Of a stretch of DNA of 26,056 bases, positions 20,600 through 26,056 are shown piece by piece; position 1 is the first letter of the stretch, and each line of letters starts with the position of its first letter. A program made the position numbers and the translations under genes. The stretch comes from 2-01-FULL-39-10-A sp964525395. Its GTDB lineage: Bacteria > Patescibacteriota > Microgenomatia > Levybacterales > UBA12049. The stretch is taken from the NCBI GenBank assembly GCA_964525395.1, contig CAZGGU010000012.1, forward strand, positions 1 through 26,056, read 5' to 3'. The notes below the pieces were generated by a model, which worked only from the letters and a program-made list of their open reading frames with translations, searched no databases and was not told the origin of the DNA.

Positions 20600-22771
20600 A
20601 TGGCAAAGAATTTAGTAATTGTTGAGTCGCCTACGAAAGCCCGAACTATTGGGAGGTTTTTGGGTGCCGATTATGAGGTAATAGCTTCGATGGGTCACAT
20701 TTATGATCTTCCTAAATCCAAGCTCGGAGTGGATCTAGAGCATGATTTTGATCCTCAGTATGAGCTAATGAAGGATAAGAAAAAAACCATCGATCAGATT
20801 AAACGTGCTAGTAAATCTGCTGATAGAGTTATTCTTGCAACTGATTTGGATCGAGAAGGAGAAGCGATAGCTTGGCATATCGCAGAAAATATTGGCCTTA
20901 AGGATGCAGATAGAATCGTTTTCCATGAAATTACGAAAGAAGCGATTGATGAGGCCTTAGCAAATCCGAATAAAGTAAATAAAAATTTAGTGGATGCTCA
21001 AACTGCTCGTAGAGTTCTAGACAGATTAGTAGGGTATAAGCTGTCTCCAGTTTTATGGCAGAAAGTGCGACGCGGACTATCAGCAGGAAGAGTGCAGTCG
21101 GTAGCACTTAGGTTAATAGTTGAGCGTGAAAGAGAAATAGAGAAATTTAGTAAAGAGCCCTATTTTACAATTACTGTAAATTTGCGAAAATCAGATGTCC
21201 AAACTCCATTTGAACTTATCGAAATTGATTCTAAGAAAATAGAAATTTCCAATAAAGTTTCGCTTTATGATGGGGAATATAAATTCACTAAAACTGTTAT
21301 TGATTCAGAAGCTCGTGCAAAAGAAATCGAAAAAGATCTTCCGACTCGAGAGTTTATCGTTAAAGATGTAGTGAGAAAAGAAATGAGACGAACTCCACCT
21401 GCACCTTATACTACCTCCACACTTCAACAGGATGGCGCAAGGAGAATGGGATTAAACGGAAAACGCACAATGAGCGTAGCGCAAAAATTATATGAAGAAG
21501 GTTATATTACTTATCATAGAACTGATTCCGTAACTATTGCTGAAGCTGCGAAAAAGCAGATGCAAGACTTTATTAAGAAAGAATATGGTGATAAATATTT
21601 GGCAGGAAAAGAAAGATTTTATAAATCTAATTCGAAAAATGCTCAAGAAGCACATGAGGCTATTCGTCCTGCAAAGATTGGAGTTAGCGCAGCGGAAGTT
21701 TCAGGAAATCTTGGACCACAGTTTGGAAAACTATATGAACTTATTTGGCGACGAGCACTTGCTACACAGATGGCAGATGCTATCACAGAATCAACGGTCG
21801 TGTTAGTGGACGCGGGAAACGGTGCATATACACTAAAAGCCAATGGCTCAGTTTTAGTCTTCGAAGGATTTCTTAAAATTAACCCAGCAGCACTTGATGA
21901 TAAGAGACTGCCAGATTTCACAGCGGCAGATAAACTAGATTTCGTTTCTGCTCAGTCAGAATTTCATGAGACACTTCCGCCACCAAGATATAACGATGCT
22001 TCAATTATTAAAACTCTTGAAGAAAAAGGAATTGGCAGACCATCAACCTATGCGACTATTATTTCAACCATCGAAGCGCGTGGTTATATAGAGCGAAATG
22101 AAGGAAGATTTAGTGCTACCGCTGTTGGTTTTACAGTTAATGACTTTTTGGTAGCTAATTTCAAAGATATCGATGATGTTCCGTTCACTGCGAATATGGA
22201 AGATGAACTGGATGCAATCGCGAACGGAAAGAAGCAGTGGGTTCCAGTGATGAAAGAATTTTATGTTCCTTTTGAAAAAGATTTGGAAAACGTAAAAGGT
22301 GCAGAGAGGGTGAAGATCGCAGTTGAAGAAACAGGAGAAAAATGCCCGCAGTGCGGGGAAGGACAGCTCGTCGTTCGCTCTGGAAAATTTGGAAAGTTTT
22401 TGTCTTGTAACAGATTCCCAGAATGTAAATTCACTAAGCCATTCACTCAAGAAACCAATGTGCTTTGTCCAAAAGATGGCGGGAAAGTGGTAATTAAGAA
22501 AACCAAAAAGGGCAGAAAGTTTTATGGCTGTGCGAATTATCCNNNNNNNNNNNNNNNNNNNNNNNNNNNNNNNNNNNNNNNNNNNNNNNNNNNNNNNNNN
22601 NNNNNNNNNNNNNNNNNNNNNNNNNNNNNNNNNNNNNNNNNNCCGAATTGTGACTTTGCTGCGTGGAAGTTGGAAGATATCAAATCCTCCTCCGCTGAAG
22701 CTTCGGAAGGACAAGGCAATGCAGAAGAGAGAGTTGAAGTGAAAAAAGAGGAAGTCTCAGTTACTTCGTAA
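20600..22771 (+). CDS. topA: DNA topoisomerase I (contains an assembly gap)
   Basis: This type IA topoisomerase relaxes negative supercoils by single-strand passage. The Toprim domain has NLVIVESPTKART (E9) and D82-x-D84-x-E86 (TDLDREGEAIAWH). Conserved GRVQSVALRLIVERE and the catalytic Tyr305 in GYITYHRTDS follow. The C-terminus has zinc ribbons: CPQC...FLSCNRFPEC and CPKDGG...FYGCANYP. The second is cut by 100 N at 22543-22642. Joining the sides gives GCANYPNCDFAAW, a complete zinc ribbon, so the gap probably hides nothing. After it the tail contains a repeat-encoded stretch (SSAEASEGQG) and a charged end. The start ATG gives the standard family N-terminus MAKNLVIVES. Confidence 0.95.
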   Translation: MAKNLVIVESPTKARTIGRFLGADYEVIASMGHIYDLPKSKLGVDLEHDFDPQYELMKDKKKTIDQIKRASKSADRVILATDLDREGEAIAWHIAENIGLKDADRIVFHEITKEAIDEALANPNKVNKNLVDAQTARRVLDRLVGYKLSPVLWQKVRRGLSAGRVQSVALRLIVEREREIEKFSKEPYFTITVNLRKSDVQTPFELIEIDSKKIEISNKVSLYDGEYKFTKTVIDSEARAKEIEKDLPTREFIVKDVVRKEMRRTPPAPYTTSTLQQDGARRMGLNGKRTMSVAQKLYEEGYITYHRTDSVTIAEAAKKQMQDFIKKEYGDKYLAGKERFYKSNSKNAQEAHEAIRPAKIGVSAAEVSGNLGPQFGKLYELIWRRALATQMADAITESTVVLVDAGNGAYTLKANGSVLVFEGFLKINPAALDDKRLPDFTAADKLDFVSAQSEFHETLPPPRYNDASIIKTLEEKGIGRPSTYATIISTIEARGYIERNEGRFSATAVGFTVNDFLVANFKDIDDVPFTANMEDELDAIANGKKQWVPVMKEFYVPFEKDLENVKGAERVKIAVEETGEKCPQCGEGQLVVRSGKFGKFLSCNRFPECKFTKPFTQETNVLCPKDGGKVVIKKTKKGRKFYGCANYXXXXXXXXXXXXXXXXXXXXXXXXXXXXXXXXXXPNCDFAAWKLEDIKSSSAEASEGQGNAEERVEVKKEEVSVTS
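22543..22642. other. Assembly gap (100 N)
   Basis: Exactly 100 N, the conventional placeholder for unknown gap size. The left contig ends ...AATTATCC and the right begins CCGAATTGTG. Overlapping the shared CC restores an uninterrupted zinc-ribbon codon series. The reading frame is also kept because 100 plus 2 is a multiple of three. Confidence 0.9.
22688..22711. repeat. Short palindrome-like repeat inside topA
   Basis: TCCTCCGCTGAAGCTTCGGA followed by AGGA: outer arms TCCT/AGGA, centre AAGCTT. It encodes SSAEASEG near the C-terminus of topoisomerase I. Similar in design to the palindromes in dprA and rpmB. Confidence 0.55.
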
Positions 22772-22813
22772 AAATTTAACGTCATTTGTTTCAAGGCTCG
22801 CTACGTATGGGTG

Positions 22814-23377
22814 TTAGTTGGTAAAACGGAAAGAGGAGAGAATTTTTTCTATAAGTTCTTTATTAATCATTCCTGGGATTATATTAATAGTATTTTTTCC
22901 AATGTTTATTATATATTGACTATTAATTCCTTCAGTATTTTCTGCATATAAGAATTCATTTTTTCCAAATTGAACTTTACTTAATTTAAAATTATTGAAT
23001 TTTAAATTCATAGATGACCGAGTATTTTGTTCTTTAAGAATATTTGCTCCGTTTAATTCCCACCAGTCAGTCTCACTAAGATTTTCAGGATTAGGATAGG
23101 ATGTAAACCTAATTGTTACGTCTGAATCTGGGTAGCCAATTATGACTTGTTGGCTATTGCTTGAACCTACTGGATATTGTTGCATCATCGCTGGATAGTT
23201 GACGCTAAATCCTGATTCTGATGTATAAGTATTTTTGGTTTGTAGATCTGTTGTATTTATTTTAGACGAATATATAAAGAGGGCAATTGTTATAAGAATA
23301 GAAATAACTATTACAGTTAATATTATCCAAATTAGCTTTTTTAAAACTTTATTTTCTTTTTTATTTTTCTTGGCCAT
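22814..23377 (-). CDS. Membrane-anchored PsbP/MOG1-like protein (paralogue 4 of 4)
   Basis: The 187-residue product has a Lys-rich start (MAKKNKKENKVLKK), a transmembrane anchor at about 12-34, and one extracytoplasmic domain. The domain begins NTYTSESGFSVNYPAMMQQYP and ends KILSSFRFTN. The pattern 'Y-x-x-GF-x-x-x-YP ... I-L-S-x-F-x-F-T' is shared with the next three genes and resembles the alpha/beta fold of PsbP/MOG1-type domains, seen by pattern only. It follows the previous paralogue by 9 bases and is the end of the cluster, converging with topA. The role is unknown; sensor, lipoprotein-like surface factor and chaperone are all possible. Confidence 0.75.
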   Translation of the reverse strand: MAKKNKKENKVLKKLIWIILTVIVISILITIALFIYSSKINTTDLQTKNTYTSESGFSVNYPAMMQQYPVGSSNSQQVIIGYPDSDVTIRFTSYPNPENLSETDWWELNGANILKEQNTRSSMNLKFNNFKLSKVQFGKNEFLYAENTEGINSQYIINIGKNTINIIPGMINKELIEKILSSFRFTN

Positions 23378-23386
23378 AGATTTAGT

Positions 23387-24010
23387 TTAGTTTGTAAATT
23401 TGAAAGTATCAATTACTTTATTTCGAGCTGTATCATTGGCGGGGACGCAGCCACCAGGATTTCCGTAATTTTGCAGACCAGTAATCATAAACATTTCATT
23501 ACCTTTTTTGATGATTCTTAGGGTATAGGCGAAGGGAGACTTCATCAAGTCTTCAGGCGTTGCATCCGCTTTTTTAGAAATAGATACTGCTTCGTTCGCA
23601 CCAGGAACATCTATTGGTTTAGTGTTGAAAAGATTGTAACCAGGATAGCTATTTATAAATTCAGCGATACTACCATCGAAATCTTGTTCGGTCACCATAA
23701 AATAATTATCAAAACTTAAAACGTAATTGTATGAGGAAATAGGTGTTGGTTTGATAGTAGCTCCACATTTTCCTGGAGTCATTTTTCCATTAGCGTCAAT
23801 TACTTGTCCCTCAGTAGGATAGGTTATTTCAAATCCATAATCATTATTTTTATAAACACTCGTTTTTCCAGCCACTTCATCTACATCCACATTTGGACTG
23901 GATCCAAGGAAAATTCCACCGAGAATAAATGCAAGTACTCCTGAGATTCCCACGAAAATAACTAAAAAAATCTTCGGATCAAATTTATTTTTATTACTCT
24001 TTTTCGGCAT
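23387..24010 (-). CDS. Membrane-anchored PsbP/MOG1-like protein (paralogue 3 of 4)
   Basis: The 207-residue product has a cytoplasmic Lys/Asn-rich start (MPKKSNKNKFDPK), an anchor helix at about 13-33 (IFLVIFVGISGVLAFILGGIFLG), and a single external domain beginning SVYKNNDYGFEITYPTEGQ and ending NKVIDTFKFTN. Two cysteines (GKCGAT and GGCVPA) could form a disulfide. Its ATG shares one base with the stop of the preceding gene (TAATG), so translation is probably coupled. Function unknown. Confidence 0.75.
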   Translation of the reverse strand: MPKKSNKNKFDPKIFLVIFVGISGVLAFILGGIFLGSSPNVDVDEVAGKTSVYKNNDYGFEITYPTEGQVIDANGKMTPGKCGATIKPTPISSYNYVLSFDNYFMVTEQDFDGSIAEFINSYPGYNLFNTKPIDVPGANEAVSISKKADATPEDLMKSPFAYTLRIIKKGNEMFMITGLQNYGNPGGCVPANDTARNKVIDTFKFTN

Positions 24011-25113
24011 TAGTTAACTGTGAAAGGAATGCTTAGTATTTTCGACTGGCTATCTTCGGTTTTCTTATTTGGTTTATCAAGATCAACTAATTCGATTTTT
24101 CCAAGTCCTTTGAGGGTTTTTCTAGGAACACCATTTATAGCTCCGCTTGGATAATAAAGTACTTCTGTAGGAATAGTCATTGAGCCATTGTATTCTTTCT
24201 TATTTAAATTATAATTATTTATTAAAAGCATTGATCCTTGTTCTGAAAATCCACCCTCAGAATCTGTAAAGCTTAAATAGTAATTGGCATCTTTCAAGCC
24301 GTTAATTTTTATTTTTACACTGCTTCCAGCAGCGCCTTTATTAGGTGAAGCAGACATAGAGATTCCATCTTCATTTGATTGAGTAGAATCTAGAGAGTTT
24401 GTGAATTTTAATGTGGAAAGAATTTGGTTTACCACTGCTTCATCCGTACTGCTTATTTTTTCGCCTTGATCTCCCGTGTAAACAAAAGTATAAATCTTAT
24501 TATTCTTTGTCATAACGACTAAATCATAATTATAATCAGATCCAAAAAGGGCATATAGACCGTTTATTTCCCCATTTTTATATTCTGTTAGTGTTTTAGC
24601 TATTCTAGCTGAAGCAATAGTATCTTTAGATTTTTCAATACTTTTTAAGTATGCATCGATGAGCTGCTGGGAAGATAGATTTTTTTGATTATTTTCAATA
24701 AAAATTTCTAATAAAAAGGGATCATTCAAATTATTGCCCGATAATTTTATTACAGGAACATTTTGGGCAGTCATAAAGCTGTAAGCATTTTCTTTTGAGA
24801 TATTTGCACCCGTCGGATATTGAAAAGTAAATCCGTCACCTTTGTAAGTTTTCCAATTTGCGCTTGGTTCAAGGGTAGGAGATGGCGAATTTACAGCGAC
24901 TGGTGATGGGATAGGAGTACCGGATTTTTTACCTAAGTTATATATTCCTACTGCTGAACCAGCAAGAAGTAGGAATAGTAAAATAATTATTGCAATAATC
25001 GCAACGGATTTTGGCATATGCCTAGGGAGAGGTTGTGCAGGGGTAGGATTTTGCGGAGCAGGAGGAGTAGGGTTCATGATTGGTTGTTCTTGCGTTGTAG
25101 TATTATTTTCCAT
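24010..25113 (-). CDS. Membrane-anchored PsbP/MOG1-like protein with extra C-terminal domain (paralogue 2 of 4)
   Basis: The 367-residue product has a Pro/Gln-rich cytoplasmic segment (about 1-36) and an anchor helix at about 37-60 (VAIIAIIILLFLLLAGSAVGIYNLG). A Pro/Ser linker leads to a PsbP/MOG1-like domain from NWKTYKGDGFTFQYPTG to ILSTLKFTNS. A C-terminal domain of about 115 residues (SASPNKGAAGSSVKIKINGLKDANYYLSF ... ILSIPFTVN) looks like an immunoglobulin-like beta sandwich. The start overlaps the previous gene's end by 11 bases. Function unknown. Confidence 0.75.
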   Translation of the reverse strand: MENNTTTQEQPIMNPTPPAPQNPTPAQPLPRHMPKSVAIIAIIILLFLLLAGSAVGIYNLGKKSGTPIPSPVAVNSPSPTLEPSANWKTYKGDGFTFQYPTGANISKENAYSFMTAQNVPVIKLSGNNLNDPFLLEIFIENNQKNLSSQQLIDAYLKSIEKSKDTIASARIAKTLTEYKNGEINGLYALFGSDYNYDLVVMTKNNKIYTFVYTGDQGEKISSTDEAVVNQILSTLKFTNSLDSTQSNEDGISMSASPNKGAAGSSVKIKINGLKDANYYLSFTDSEGGFSEQGSMLLINNYNLNKKEYNGSMTIPTEVLYYPSGAINGVPRKTLKGLGKIELVDLDKPNKKTEDSQSKILSIPFTVN

Positions 25114-26056
25114 TAGTAAAAGTTGAAATCAATTGTGTAAACATTTTTCCTGAGTCTGTTTCAGTTAATGACTGATTTTTATAAAATGGCTGAAGTGAAA
25201 GGCTATAATATTCACCGTCTGGAGATTTTATAAAACCTGTAATAGACGCATCTCTTCCGGGAGTCATGTAATACAAATAGATTTCTTTTCCTCCTACATT
25301 TTGTTGTTTAGTGCCATTAGGTAGAGATTTTTCTTTTGTAATCCAAACATACGGTCCACTTGGGTAAGAAGGAGAGCTAATATATACAATTGTTTCATCT
25401 TCTGGAGAAGTAACGGTTGTGGCTTTCCAATCATTCGGATATTTTAAAGAAAAATTATATTCAGAGTTATTATATTTTTGCCAATCTGCAGTAGTAATAG
25501 GATTATTGGAGTTAGTAAATCGTATGGAGGTTAGAATATTATTTATTATATTTTGGGTATCAGGATTATAGTATTGGGATTGCCAACTTGCATGGTAAAT
25601 GTACTCGCCGTTTTTAAAAATATATGTAAAATCAGATCCTGCACCAGGAAATTCTCCAAGAACTCCTTCGTTATTGCCAAATATTTTATAAACGGTCATA
25701 ACAGGTTGTCCATTAGAGTAAGCTTTTACGTATTCACTTAGAGAGTTTACTGGTGAGTTGTAGACTTTTTCACCCAAAGGAGTTCTATTGATGGTAATTA
25801 ATAAATTGTCATACCCTTCGAGGACAATCTTTGTATCTTTGTTGAAAATATCTGCGCATTGATTAACTCCTGCATTTGGACTATCTCGAAAATCTTTTCT
25901 TGCGGTCATATTATTGGGAAACTTAATCGTAAAGCCACAGTCTGAAGTATACGTTTGCCAGTCTGCTGTCGGATCTGGGGTGGGGGAAGGGGTAGAAGCT
26001 GTTTGTTCTGCCATTTGAGGAGTAGACTGTTTTCCCATGACATATGCGCCGAAGGC
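25103..26056 (-). CDS. Membrane-anchored protein with two PsbP/MOG1-like domains, 5' end outside the window (paralogue 1 of 4)
   Basis: The frame stays open to the window edge. The residues before the internal Met at 26038 are AFGAYV, matching the end of the anchor helix of its neighbour (VGIYNLGKK), so the true start is beyond 26056 and the gene is 5'-partial here. A Thr/Pro/Ser linker follows (STPSPTPDPTADW). Domain 1 runs from WQTYTSDCGFTIKFPNN to ILTSIRFTNS, and domain 2 from TADWQKYNNSEYNFSLKYPNDW to the C-terminal QLISTFTNGK. The domain duplication within the gene parallels duplication of the genes. Function unknown. Confidence 0.72.
   Translation of the reverse strand, partial: AFGAYVMGKQSTPQMAEQTASTPSPTPDPTADWQTYTSDCGFTIKFPNNMTARKDFRDSPNAGVNQCADIFNKDTKIVLEGYDNLLITINRTPLGEKVYNSPVNSLSEYVKAYSNGQPVMTVYKIFGNNEGVLGEFPGAGSDFTYIFKNGEYIYHASWQSQYYNPDTQNIINNILTSIRFTNSNNPITTADWQKYNNSEYNFSLKYPNDWKATTVTSPEDETIVYISSPSYPSGPYVWITKEKSLPNGTKQQNVGGKEIYLYYMTPGRDASITGFIKSPDGEYYSLSLQPFYKNQSLTETDSGKMFTQLISTFTNGK

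Noticed and set aside
21643..21921. Minus-strand open frame inside topA
   Set aside because: Antisense shadow; topA is unambiguous by its motifs.

Overview
The window is compact, visibly AT-rich bacterial DNA using the standard code (TGA serves as a stop, for example in mreC). It looks like a Candidate Phyla Radiation (Patescibacteria) genome, most likely a Microgenomates-type lineage. The grounds are tail-to-tail and start/stop overlaps, very short intergenic spaces, a free-standing four-helix-bundle (23S rRNA intervening-sequence type) gene, short palindromic repeats inside core genes, and many unrecognised small proteins between housekeeping genes. The lineage is inferred from style; no 16S rRNA gene is present.

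Layout. 1-607: a minus-strand unit tRNA-Thr(TGT), tRNA-Tyr(GTA), tRNA-Thr(GGT), rpmG (bL33), with one recognisable promoter. 875-6357: three minus-strand genes for envelope or surface proteins: a 451-residue anchored unknown, a 192-residue anchored unknown, and a 1150-residue secreted Cys-rich, Thr/Pro-linked protein with a carbohydrate-binding-like C-terminus. 6390-7448: a site-2-protease-like M50 peptidase and the four-helix-bundle gene in AT-rich repeats. 7540-10079: rpmB (bL28), fmt and def (start-Met formylation and deformylation), with an unknown plus-strand gene between fmt and def. 10323-13803: a minus-strand cluster with a 29-codon leader ORF, a CUE-like/nuclease-fold-like protein, a 56-residue small protein, and an O-antigen-ligase-like polymerase/ligase with TPRs. 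13893-18365: the rod-shape/elongasome genes mreB, then mreC-mreD-mrdA, separated by a small opposite-strand gene. 18382-22771: an unknown gene, dprA, another unknown gene and topA, the last interrupted by a 100-N gap that appears to be artificial. 22814-26056: four consecutive minus-strand paralogous membrane-anchored proteins with PsbP/MOG1-like domains, the first running off the window edge.

The most striking signal is in gene starts. At a large fraction of transcription-unit heads, on both strands, a sigma70-type promoter lies with its -10 hexamer only 6-9 bases before the start codon. This predicts leaderless or nearly leaderless mRNAs. Shine-Dalgarno motifs are almost absent; rpmG is the only clear case. 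Operon-internal genes instead often start by overlapping the previous stop codon. This pattern corrects several starts: the ligase at GTG 12647, the 83-residue gene at 15270, and probably mreB at 13893.

No CRISPR array, transposase, phage structural gene or rRNA was found.
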